NCBI GenBank assembly: GCA_019358875.1
Contig: JAHHIF010000061.1
Location: forward strand, 1-49,032
Source of the DNA: Symplocastrum torsivum CPER-KK1
Lineage (GTDB): Bacteria; Cyanobacteriota; Cyanobacteriia; Cyanobacteriales; Coleofasciculaceae
Length of the DNA stretch: 49,032 nucleotides
Direction: 5' to 3'
Within the stretch, counting starts at the first letter, position 1. Each line of letters opens with the position of its first letter. The translations under genes were made by a program, and so were the position numbers. This document shows positions 6,645 through 14,841 of this stretch, in pieces. A model generated the notes under the pieces. It saw only the letters and a program-made list of their open reading frames with translations, had not been told where the DNA came from and did no database searches.

Positions 6645-7621
6645 TGCTATCCGAGTTAGCAGCGCAGTTACGACAAGCCCTAGGCATCTTACAAAAGCAA
6701 GACATCCAAACCGCAGCACAGGCATTAGGGCAGAGTGTGGGGTTTAACTCCTCGACGAAAATCCTTTTAGGAGATGACTGTGCGGCTATTCCAGACTTAG
6801 AGGGATACCTACTTCTGGCAGCAGAGGGAATGTGGCCCCTGCTCGTGGAAACCGAACCCTGGTTTGCAGGTTGGTGTGCGGTACTGGTCAACATCTGCGA
6901 TATCTATGCAATGGGAGGTCGTCCTATTGCCCTCGCCGATACCCTTTGGAGCCAGTCTATCAGCGCTAGCCAACCCCTCTGGGACGGGATGAAGGCAGCC
7001 GCCCAAACCTACAACGTGCCTATCGTCGGTGGACACACCAACTGTCATAGTCCCTATAATGCTTTGTCTGTCGCTATCCTAGGACGAGCAAAGCGCCTGA
7101 TTGCTAGCTTCAATGCCCAACCTGGTGATTTGCTACTCGTCGCCACTGACTTTCGAGGTAAACCCCATCCCAAGCATCCGTTCTGGGATGCTGCGACAGC
7201 AGCCGATCCACTCCAACTCCGTGAAGACTTAGAACTGTTACCACGACTTGCTGAAGCGGGTCTGTGTGATGCTGGAAAGGATATCAGCATGGGCGGCATT
7301 ATTGGAACGCTGCTAATGTTACTGGAAACCTCTGGCTGTGGGGCAATCTTGGATTTGGACAGAGTACCTTGTCCAGATGGTCTACCCTTGGAACGCTGGT
7401 TACTCTGCTTTCCCAGCTACGGTTTTCTCTTGAGTGTTCGCCCTGACCAGGTGGCAACCGTTCAATCCAAATTCCGCTACCGAGACTTAGTTTGTGAGGT
7501 TGTCGGGGAGGTTCAATCAACTCAGGAACTCATTCTCAAATCTCAGGAGGAATCTGTCGTGTTCTGGGATTTATCTGAGCAACGCTTGACTGGGTTCGCG
7601 AGGGAGAAGGTGAAACGATGA
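6644..7621 (+). CDS. Sll0787-family AIR synthase-like protein
   Basis: 325 residues related to PurM/ThiL/SelD-type enzymes that phosphorylate with ATP. The metal-binding acid motif LLGDDCAAIP lies near residue 44, the second conserved block is LVNICDIYAMGGRP near residue 86, and GGHT follows near 131. GKDISMGGIIGTL and a C-terminal GFLLSV strand complete the fold. In some bacteria this domain is fused to the acetyltransferase encoded just upstream; here the two are separate but overlap by one base. It overlaps the next gene by 4 bases (ATGA). The activated substrate is not known. Confidence 0.88.
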   Translation: MLSELAAQLRQALGILQKQDIQTAAQALGQSVGFNSSTKILLGDDCAAIPDLEGYLLLAAEGMWPLLVETEPWFAGWCAVLVNICDIYAMGGRPIALADTLWSQSISASQPLWDGMKAAAQTYNVPIVGGHTNCHSPYNALSVAILGRAKRLIASFNAQPGDLLLVATDFRGKPHPKHPFWDAATAADPLQLREDLELLPRLAEAGLCDAGKDISMGGIIGTLLMLLETSGCGAILDLDRVPCPDGLPLERWLLCFPSYGFLLSVRPDQVATVQSKFRYRDLVCEVVGEVQSTQELILKSQEESVVFWDLSEQRLTGFAREKVKR

Positions 7622-8826
7622 TTGAGAGTATCAAAGCAGTGCCTTGCGTTCCACAACCAACCCAACTCCGCATTGCGCTACTTACCTATTCCACCAAACC
7701 CAGAGGTAGTGTTATTCATACCCTGGAACTTGCTGAGGCATTACAGGCACTCGGTCATCACGTTTGTGTCTATGCACTGGATAAAGACGGTAAGGGCTTT
7801 GATCGCGATTTATCCTATGAATACCAATCTATCCCTGCTCAACTCGCTCCTATAGACATTGATGCTTTAATTGGTCAACGTATTCAAGAATTTGTCGATT
7901 ATTTGAGCCAGTCTGAGCAAAGCTACGACTATTACCATGCTCAGGACTGCATCAGCGCCAATGCTTTAGCTATCCTACGGCAACGCCAGCACATTCCCCA
8001 TTTCATTCGTACAGTTCATCATATTGAAGACTTTAGTAGCCCTTATCTCCAGCAGTGTCAGGAGCGATCGATTCGTGAAGCGGATTTCTGCTTGTGTGTT
8101 AGCGATCGCACTCAAGCCGAACTCCAGCAGCACTACAAGATTAACGCTCCACGGGTGATTAACGGGGTCAATACCCAACGATTTTCACCAATTAACAACG
8201 GCTCTGAAGCAATGCTCAAGGAGCGATTAGGATTGGACGGTTCACCCATTTACCTAAGTGTAGGCGGGATTGAACCTCGGAAAAATTCCATCAAGTTATT
8301 GCAAGCATTTGCTGAGGTACTGGCAGATTACCCTCAAGCACAGTTAGCGATCGCAGGTGGAGCAACCCTATTTGACTATCAGCCCTATCGGGATGAGTTT
8401 TTTGCTCTGGCACAGCGTTTAGGAGTCCCAATCGGCAAATCTCTCATTTTACCTGGGGTAATTGCAGAGGCGGAACTATCTGCCCTCTATCGAATAGCTG
8501 ATGCTTTTGTGTTCCCTTCTGTCAAGGAGGGTTGGGGACTCGTGGTGCTGGAAGCGATCGCATCGGGTATCCCAATCATTACCTCTAACCAATCTCCATT
8601 TACCGAATTTCTCTTAGAAACTCAGGCACTTCTGGTTAACCCCGACTCGCCAAATGCGATCGCTCAGGCTATGCGCTCAATTACCCAGCCCGAACTTGCT
8701 CATTCCCTGGTGCAGCAGAGTCAATCCATCCTATCTCGCTATACCTGGGAAGCCTCTGCCGAACTGCACCTACACCACTACCAACAACGTCTCACTTACT
8801 CCCAATCCTTGAACAACTATGCCTGA
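7618..8826 (+). CDS. MSMEG_0565-family glycosyltransferase (GT4)
   Basis: 402 residues with the two Rossmann domains of GT-B enzymes. The N-terminal domain has LTYSTKPRGSVIHTLELAEALQ. The C-terminal nucleotide-sugar domain has YLSVGGIEPRKNSIKLLQAF and the family motif FVFPSVKEGWGLVVLEAIASGIPIIT with the E-X7-E acids. This GT4 type always travels with nit1 clusters, suggesting that the final small molecule is glycosylated. It starts inside the stop of the AIR-synthase-like gene and overlaps the last gene of the run by 8 bases. Confidence 0.9.
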   Translation: MIESIKAVPCVPQPTQLRIALLTYSTKPRGSVIHTLELAEALQALGHHVCVYALDKDGKGFDRDLSYEYQSIPAQLAPIDIDALIGQRIQEFVDYLSQSEQSYDYYHAQDCISANALAILRQRQHIPHFIRTVHHIEDFSSPYLQQCQERSIREADFCLCVSDRTQAELQQHYKINAPRVINGVNTQRFSPINNGSEAMLKERLGLDGSPIYLSVGGIEPRKNSIKLLQAFAEVLADYPQAQLAIAGGATLFDYQPYRDEFFALAQRLGVPIGKSLILPGVIAEAELSALYRIADAFVFPSVKEGWGLVVLEAIASGIPIITSNQSPFTEFLLETQALLVNPDSPNAIAQAMRSITQPELAHSLVQQSQSILSRYTWEASAELHLHHYQQRLTYSQSLNNYA

Positions 8827-9106
8827 AATTCGCTTCCAAATTCAGTGGCCTGATGGTTCCAAAGAAACCTGCTATTCCCCTTCTCTGATTGTCAAAGACT
8901 ACTTCACGCCTGAGAGTGAGTATGCGATTGAAGACTTTGTGGAGCGATCGCGTACATCACTCAAGATTGCTAGCGATCGCGTCCTTGCCAAATATGGGAT
9001 GCCGTGTTCATTAGCCTTAGGGCAACTTCAACGTATTGAAGCGACAGCAACCCAATACAGCCATTTTCCTCAACCAAAAGTTCGATTCATCCAATTTCTT
9101 GAGTGA
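8819..9106 (+). CDS. MSMEG_0570-family nitrogen starvation protein
   Basis: A 95-residue protein typical in length for the MSMEG_0570 family, beginning MPEIRFQIQWPDGSKETCYSPS and containing SLIVKDYFTPESEY. The N-terminal beta pair resembles a ligand-binding or carrier-like small domain, but no function is known. It is the last gene of the nit1 run; its ATG lies 8 bases inside the glycosyltransferase gene, so translation is coupled. Downstream is a 100-bp gap without a clear U-rich terminator. Confidence 0.88.
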   Translation: MPEIRFQIQWPDGSKETCYSPSLIVKDYFTPESEYAIEDFVERSRTSLKIASDRVLAKYGMPCSLALGQLQRIEATATQYSHFPQPKVRFIQFLE

Positions 9107-9206
9107 AACTGAAACCTTGCCCTACATCATCACCATTAAGCTTATTGAGTTCAGCTCCACTCAGCGTCGCTAAGACAGAGCGCGTTAGTCTAAACTCTAG
9201 TAACAA

Positions 9207-9947
9207 CTAACGACTTCTCAAAATTCCATCTTCTAAATAAGCCACTCGGTCAGCTACATCGATAATACGGGGATCATGTGTCACCATCAACACAGTACAG
9301 CCCCCTTCTTTTGCCAGATGCCGCAGTAATTCAATCACAGTATGCCCACTGTGAGAGTCTAGGGCAGCCGTTGGCTCATCTGCCATGATTAGCCGTGGAT
9401 TACCTGCTAGAGCGCGTGCGATCGCAACTCGCTGTTTCTGTCCTCCAGATAAGTCACCAGGCTTTTGATTCGCTTTTAGACCTAAACCAACCTGTTCTAG
9501 CAGAGCATGTGCTTGATATCGTGCGACTTTGCCCCGAATACCTTTGATGTTCAGCACCGCTTCAATGTTCTCCGCTGCTGTCAGGGCTGGAAATAGGTTG
9601 AAATCTTGGAAAATAAAGCCGATGTTCTGCCGCCTAAACCGTGCTAGCTTGGTTCGAGACATTTTCGTAATCTCTTCTCCAAGTAGATAAACTTTTCCAG
9701 TAGTGGGTGTTAGTAGTCCCGCTAAGATTGACAACAGGGTTGTTTTCCCTGACCCAGATGGCCCCATTAGGAGTTGGATGTCGCCGCTTCTAATTTCCAA
9801 GTCAATGCCTTGAAGAACTTGAAAGCGTTGTTGTCCTGACTGAAATGCCATCTCTACCCCTTTGGCAAGGATGGATCGCGTTTCAGTATCAGTTAAACCT
9901 ATGGAGGTAGAATCACCCAGGTTTCGTCTCTTAGTAAACACCATCAA
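9207..9947 (-). CDS. DevA/MacB-type ABC transporter ATP-binding protein
   Basis: 246 residues, a complete ABC ATPase: Walker A GPSGSGKTT at 62-70, Q-loop FIFQDFNLFPALTAAENIE, signature LSGGQKQRVAIARAL, Walker B RLIMADEPTAALD and the switch His in VTHDP. It matches the DevA subfamily, which with DevB (membrane fusion) and DevC (permease) exports glycolipids or other compounds through TolC. Neither devB nor devC is next to it: the neighbours are the nit1 cluster and the eCIS genes. ATG 9947 is preceded by a 30-residue N-terminal extension to the usual start region, and M33 is an alternative. A 7-bp stem, CGTTAGT/ACTAACG, overlaps its stop codon. Confidence 0.85.
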   Translation of the reverse strand: MMVFTKRRNLGDSTSIGLTDTETRSILAKGVEMAFQSGQQRFQVLQGIDLEIRSGDIQLLMGPSGSGKTTLLSILAGLLTPTTGKVYLLGEEITKMSRTKLARFRRQNIGFIFQDFNLFPALTAAENIEAVLNIKGIRGKVARYQAHALLEQVGLGLKANQKPGDLSGGQKQRVAIARALAGNPRLIMADEPTAALDSHSGHTVIELLRHLAKEGGCTVLMVTHDPRIIDVADRVAYLEDGILRSR

Positions 9948-10242
9948 GTTAATTTACAACAGCACTTCTTTTCGAGTGTCAGTAACTATGATTTGAAAGT
10001 CAAGAACGCATGTGCCGCTGTAGTAAATTGTCCATTAGTATCGCACTACTTTCAGTCTACCTATCTACATAAATTAAAAAGCTTGCCAAGTGTCAGTGTC
10101 TGTCTAAGTTGTGCTACTTGCGTAATCTAGGTGTAGCGTGATTTCTCCAAGATCTGCTTACTGGATTGGCTAAGTTCGACCTTCCGCTAGTACCCAACCT
10201 CGACGCATTTGGATAAACTTGGCACAAAACTTTAGTTCTACT

Positions 10243-10512
10243 ATGGTTGAGCGCTCCTCCTCTCAGTTAGCTGCTGCACAGTCTATACTTGTCTCCAAGA
10301 GCCAATCTCCTTCTCCTGTAGGTTATGCGGCTCCTGCTTCTATTCAAGGGAGTGAGACCCAGGAGGATAGGGCTGCACTAACTAAACTAGCTGCGAAAAT
10401 TCTGCAAGACCCTTTGGCAATCAGGAAACTGAGCGATCGCGTTTTTGAACTCCTGCGGGAAGAGTTGCAAATTGAGCGGGAGCGTAACCGAGGATACGGG
10501 AGACGACGCTAA
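10243..10512 (+). CDS. Small eCIS-associated protein with conserved basic tail
   Basis: 89 residues from ATG 10243; a TTG at 10219 would add 8. The first half is low-complexity Ser/Ala/Pro. The second half is helical: LAAKILQDPLAIRKLSDRV followed by FELLREELQIERERNRGYGR. This conserved segment is typical of a small protein found next to tube genes in extracellular contractile injection systems. A related tail ends the 1075-residue protein two genes downstream. It overlaps the tube gene by one base (TAATG). Function is unknown; a baseplate or assembly role is inferred from context. Confidence 0.65.
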   Translation: MVERSSSQLAAAQSILVSKSQSPSPVGYAAPASIQGSETQEDRAALTKLAAKILQDPLAIRKLSDRVFELLREELQIERERNRGYGRRR

Positions 10513-11024
10513 TGACAAATAGTCAAACCCACGAACTCAATTATGTAACTGCCAATCGTTTTTATGTCGAGATTGGTGGCAGTATCGCTGCATCATTTAG
10601 TGAATGTTCGGGCTTGGATGTTCAACTCGATAAAGAAACCTACTTTGAGGGTGGGGTTAACGATCAACAGCGTATTTTTCTTAAACAAGCTAAATTCAGC
10701 GATGTGACGCTCAAGCGTGGCATTACCGATGATGTAATATTCTGGCAGTGGCTGGAGAAATTCCTTAGCCCAGATAAGAAGGAGCGTCGTAACGTAACGA
10801 TTATCGTCTTCAACCAAGCTGGGGAAACAATGCAGGCTTGGACGCTTGTTGGTGCTGTGCCTGTGGGTTGGAAAACACCGTCTCTCCAGGCAAACTCTAG
10901 CACCGTTGCCATTGAGGAATTAACGTTAGCTTACGAAGGTCTAAAGGTTGTTGTGAAACCCAGTGGCGGGAGTGCGACTACAGGACTTCAGCGCGACTCG
11001 TTGGGATACTTTTCGAGTGGTTGA
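10512..11024 (+). CDS. eCIS inner tube protein (Afp1/gp19-type phage tail protein)
   Basis: 170 residues of the T4-like tail-tube family. Diagnostic segments are NRFYVEIGGSIAASFSECSGLDVQ near the N terminus, LKRGITDDVIFWQWL in the middle and VGWKTPSLQANSSTVAIEELTLAYEGL near the end. Tube proteins stack as hexamers inside the contractile sheath and carry the payload. No sheath gene is adjacent. ATG 10512 overlaps the stop of the small protein, and the next gene follows after 18 nt. Cyanobacterial systems of this kind have been reported anchored to thylakoids in multicellular species. Confidence 0.9.
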   Translation: MTNSQTHELNYVTANRFYVEIGGSIAASFSECSGLDVQLDKETYFEGGVNDQQRIFLKQAKFSDVTLKRGITDDVIFWQWLEKFLSPDKKERRNVTIIVFNQAGETMQAWTLVGAVPVGWKTPSLQANSSTVAIEELTLAYEGLKVVVKPSGGSATTGLQRDSLGYFSSG

Positions 11025-11042
11025 GACAAGGGATGAAACATT

Positions 11043-14000
11043 ATGGCAGAACCTCTGGATGCACCCCTTGATCGCTCTGAGCCTCTAGGGATTAAAAACC
11101 CTTTACTTCCTCCGAGGGCGTTGGGGCAAACGGAGCCTAATTTACAATTTATGCTACCGCTTGGGGCGCGACCTCTCGCCGTCCTTGACCCTTCTATCTT
11201 TTTTCCCGAAGGAGGGTCAGAGTATGCTGAAATTGGGCAATCATTTGCCGAGTCACCGTTTTTCGACACCCCTAAGCCGACTTCACAGATAGATCATCAA
11301 AGTGAGAGTACAGCAACAGCTTTCTCCCAGAACACGCCAATTCAACGACAAACGGTATCACTTGATTCACCCGCACCATTGCCGTTAGAAAATCAACTGA
11401 TTAGGGTTCAAGAGCAGCAGGCACAAGTTCAAAGCGTCGATGCTAGTGAACCGACTAGAGTGACAGGTGCAAGTGTAGATTCGCCAATCTTGCCAGATGA
11501 GCCAATTGCCAATGAATCTGTCAGTTCTGAGATTGCACCTACAGCAGATTTAGAAGCAAGCATTCAGCGATCGCAACTATCCCCAGGAGAACCGCCTCTA
11601 TTAGCACAGACAGCATCAGAGCCGACAAGTCTACCTGGTAATAGGGAGAGTTTTCAAACTTCCCCGTCAGATTTAGATCCCCCCCAGCTCCTCACTAAAG
11701 CTCCGGCATTAAAAAGGGGGGAGAATTCATCCTCTACTGATACAAGCATCCAAACTCAGCTAGTATCATCACAATCAGAAGCAGCACCCTCTTCACCCAA
11801 ATCCCCGGCTGTAGAAGCATCAACAGGTGCAACGGAGCCAGTCACAGAAGCACTTCAGAAACCTTCAGGGTTAGGGGAAGCTCCTGCTATCTCCACAGAA
11901 TCAGGACAACAAACGCAAACGTCTCAACCCGATGTTATCTCGTCTGTTAGTGAATCAGCGATCGCATCCACAATTCAGCGCCAAGCTATACCTGAACAGC
12001 CCCAAAGCAATGAACGCGAAGAGGTCGAAGCGATACCAGCTCAAACCAACTTGCCTCAAGAGGCTGAGAGTAGCACTATAAGACAGGCTACCGAGGGAAT
12101 GATGCCCTTGGGTGAGTCGCCGAGTTATCAACAGCCGAGTCAACCTCCAATACAGAACATCACTGGATTAGAAGACTCTGCGACTTCTTTGCTCAGTTCA
12201 GATTCCCAATCACAGGAAACTCCTCAATCGATTGCACCAATTATCCAAGCTTACCCAGCCTCAGTCTCTCCATTGGAACAAGCAGTACAGCCAGAAGTAC
12301 CGGAGTTGTCTACGACTGAACTCCAAGCTGAGGCGTTTACCGATTTACCAAGACAGGCAAATACTGCAAACGTTCCTCCCTCAACTCCCAACCCACCTGA
12401 AACAACAGGTAACCCAACTTTGGTAGAGCCAGTTGAGGACGTCCCTACTACTTCACCAGAACTGACAACCTCGACTGAGCAAGAAACGATTCAACCTCGT
12501 TTCGAGTCTGCATCACTCCAATCAGAAACTACCTCACCTCCCTTGCTTGACTTGCCAAGTGAAGTAGTAACAGAAGTATCTCACCAAGCAATAGAGTTAT
12601 CATCTCCAGAAACTGTTCAACGTGCTGCTGAGTCAGTTCAGGAACCTACAAATTCTCAACTACCGACAATTGGTGATGAGGTGGAGAAAGTGCGATCGCA
12701 TTCTCCTTTAGAACATCCTCTACTCAGTCCGGCACAACCGAGTGACGCAGTTCTTCCCAGCACAGTCAATTCAGATTCTCTCCCATCCGCACTTGAGCTT
12801 ACCCCCTCAGTACCCACTCAAAACACCTCACCACCAGCCAGTATTCCTACTGCCGAAACAGAAGCAATTGTTCAGCCTGAATTAGACTCGACGAGTGCAA
12901 CGCCAGCCTCTGCAACTGAACTAAGCTCATTGCTGGATACTTCGGAGGTTCAGGTGAGGAAATCTCCTGAGATTAATGCTCCAATGCAGGAATCTTCACC
13001 CGTTGAATCTCCCACTCATCTAGAAGAAGCCAGCGTTCAACCTCAACTAGAAGCCACCCCTGCACCGCTTACTGAAGTTGCTCACGTCTCATCTATACAA
13101 GAACCTCTCACGGGTGAAGTAGAAAACACGGCTATCACAGCGGAACCGCAGCAATCTGACTCATCCGGCTTGACAATAGAACCACAACTAACTGTCTCTG
13201 ATTTAGTCTCCGCAGACTCTAAGGAGCAGCCAACAGCAACAGAGGCACCAACCCTTCAACCTCTATTAGAATCAACTACCGTTCAACGCCAAGTAACAGA
13301 CGCTCCCGCACTAGATCAACCTGTAAGCAGCCCTCAGTCTACTATTCAGGCAAAGGAAGCCGACTTTACCGACTTCCAAACTGCTCCTGAAATTATTCAA
13401 GAACCGTCTTCGCAATCGAGTGCGCCAGAGGAAGGCACCGTGCAAAGAGAAGAAGAAGCGATCGCACCTATCACTGATTCATCCTCTGCTACCACCCCTG
13501 TTTCCCCCTTTACAACTGAGAAAACTCCAACAAGCGTACTACATACGCAGCCAACAGATGGCTTAACTGCAACAGAGCCAGACCTTATCCAGCCATTTCA
13601 GCAAACTGCCTCAACTAATCTCAACACACTGCCCACGCTACCAACCGTCTTGCAGGATCTAAGCGTACTCGATTCCCTTGGCTCAACCCCTCTTATTCAA
13701 ACCGCTTCCCTTGCAGACATGGCTTCTCCTAATGAACCTGTACCCGTAATTGCCAGAAAACAGAGCAACGTTTTTGATAATGCAGAGAGTGGTGTTGAAC
13801 AATTCCCCACATCTTCGCCTGCCCAAATCTCTTCATCCTCTTTGCCTTCCCAATCTGTCCTCCAAACTGCACCAACCTCATCGAACACAGGGGTGGTTGC
13901 AGATGTCCCGACTGAATGGTCAAGCATTGCAGAATTACTCAACGGCAGTTCCTTTTCAGTTCCCAGTCCCTCCGCTCAAGCTAGTCCTCCATTTCCCGAT

Positions 14001-14270
14001 CTCCAACCGTTTGGATCTACCGAAACAGTCATTCAACCTCAGTTTGAGTCAGCCACGCGCCGAACTAGTGCAGACACCATACCCACTATTCAAACAGACG
14101 AGGAGCAGAGCAACGTTACAGAAGTCACATCTGAGACAGAACCCGCCGCAGATGCTTCACCGGAGCAAATCGAAAAGCTAGCACGAGAAATTTATAGCTT
14201 AGTCCGCCAGCGATTCAAGATAGAGCAGGAGCGTAGCGGCAACTCCTATTCCGGTCGCTTACCGTGGTGA
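11043..14270 (+). CDS. Giant disordered eCIS-locus protein with recurring I/V-Q-x-Q motifs
   Basis: 1075 residues, mostly Ser, Thr, Pro, Glu, Gln and Ala, with no recognisable fold between about residue 75 and 1030. A short motif, I/V-Q-R-Q or I/V-Q-P-Q, recurs some 15 times at irregular spacing (IQRQ, VQRQ, IQPQFESA, VQPQLEATP and others). The N-terminal 70 residues look more ordered, with hydrophobic and Gly/Pro residues. The C-terminal 35 residues (EKLAREIYSLVRQRFKIEQER) resemble the tail of the small protein at 10243. It lies between the tube and Afp7-like genes in the same operon. A length-setting, tethering or cargo-adaptor role is inference; similar IQRQ-type strings occur in DUF4157 proteins linked to eCIS. 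Confidence 0.75.
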   Translation: MAEPLDAPLDRSEPLGIKNPLLPPRALGQTEPNLQFMLPLGARPLAVLDPSIFFPEGGSEYAEIGQSFAESPFFDTPKPTSQIDHQSESTATAFSQNTPIQRQTVSLDSPAPLPLENQLIRVQEQQAQVQSVDASEPTRVTGASVDSPILPDEPIANESVSSEIAPTADLEASIQRSQLSPGEPPLLAQTASEPTSLPGNRESFQTSPSDLDPPQLLTKAPALKRGENSSSTDTSIQTQLVSSQSEAAPSSPKSPAVEASTGATEPVTEALQKPSGLGEAPAISTESGQQTQTSQPDVISSVSESAIASTIQRQAIPEQPQSNEREEVEAIPAQTNLPQEAESSTIRQATEGMMPLGESPSYQQPSQPPIQNITGLEDSATSLLSSDSQSQETPQSIAPIIQAYPASVSPLEQAVQPEVPELSTTELQAEAFTDLPRQANTANVPPSTPNPPETTGNPTLVEPVEDVPTTSPELTTSTEQETIQPRFESASLQSETTSPPLLDLPSEVVTEVSHQAIELSSPETVQRAAESVQEPTNSQLPTIGDEVEKVRSHSPLEHPLLSPAQPSDAVLPSTVNSDSLPSALELTPSVPTQNTSPPASIPTAETEAIVQPELDSTSATPASATELSSLLDTSEVQVRKSPEINAPMQESSPVESPTHLEEASVQPQLEATPAPLTEVAHVSSIQEPLTGEVENTAITAEPQQSDSSGLTIEPQLTVSDLVSADSKEQPTATEAPTLQPLLESTTVQRQVTDAPALDQPVSSPQSTIQAKEADFTDFQTAPEIIQEPSSQSSAPEEGTVQREEEAIAPITDSSSATTPVSPFTTEKTPTSVLHTQPTDGLTATEPDLIQPFQQTASTNLNTLPTLPTVLQDLSVLDSLGSTPLIQTASLADMASPNEPVPVIARKQSNVFDNAESGVEQFPTSSPAQISSSSLPSQSVLQTAPTSSNTGVVADVPTEWSSIAELLNGSSFSVPSPSAQASPPFPDLQPFGSTETVIQPQFESATRRTSADTIPTIQTDEEQSNVTEVTSETEPAADASPEQIEKLAREIYSLVRQRFKIEQERSGNSYSGRLPW

Positions 14271-14295
14271 TAGTTCAGTTAATAAGTGAATACCT

Positions 14296-14820
14296 ATGAC
14301 GTTACAAAAAGCCAAACTCATCGCCGTTGACGGTGGAGAAAACATTGAGTTCATGTTCAACCCGAACCAGTTGGACTTTAGTCGAAGCATCGACATAGAA
14401 CAGGCACAAGGGGCGCGTACAACAGAAGGGGAGAACAAAACTAGCTTTAAACACCCAAATCCCTATTCCCTCAAAATCAGCAACATCCTCCTCGACACCT
14501 ACGAATCAGGAAGGAGTGTCCTTGATCATGTAGGGAAGTTCACAAAAGCTGTTGAGTTTTCTCAAGGCGGTCAGGGAAAAGATAAGCGTCCGCCCATTTA
14601 TCTCTTTACCTGGGGCAAGGAGCGGTATCTCCGATGCTTTGTCAAAACACTCAGCTTCAAACTGACCCTATTCTTACCGGATGGCACACCAGTGCGAGCA
14701 GTGCTTGATTTATCGCTAGAGCAAGTTGATTCTCCGACCCCCAGACCGGGTCAAGGGACTACCAATCCTAGCCAGAGTCTACGCGAAGCTTCTGATCGTT
14801 CAACCTTCCTTTCACGTTAG
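14296..14820 (+). CDS. eCIS tube/baseplate protein of Afp7 type, LysM missing
   Basis: 174 residues matching the contractile-injection tube-protein domain that adapts the inner tube to the spike: LQKAKLIAVDGGENIEFMFNPNQLDFSRS at the N terminus, then LLDTYESGRSVLDHV and PPIYLFTWG, ending LFLPDGTPVRAVLDLSLEQ. Afp7 relatives usually continue into a LysM domain of about 50 residues. Here the protein stops after a disordered tail (PTPRPGQGTTNPSQSLREAS), so that module is absent or encoded elsewhere. It stands 25 nt after the disordered-protein gene and 21 nt before the VgrG gene. Confidence 0.88.
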   Translation: MTLQKAKLIAVDGGENIEFMFNPNQLDFSRSIDIEQAQGARTTEGENKTSFKHPNPYSLKISNILLDTYESGRSVLDHVGKFTKAVEFSQGGQGKDKRPPIYLFTWGKERYLRCFVKTLSFKLTLFLPDGTPVRAVLDLSLEQVDSPTPRPGQGTTNPSQSLREASDRSTFLSR

Positions 14821-14841
14821 CCGTTATCCTTTGAGTCCATC

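Noticed and set aside
9091..9206. In-phase open stretch after the devA stop reading like a peptide leader
   Set aside because: About 39 codons without a start or ribosome site; length is within chance, and no peptide-maturation gene is nearby.
13697..14181. Alternative frames within the disordered-protein gene
   Set aside because: Long frames in several phases are expected from its stop-poor, repetitive composition; none has a start site or a fold.
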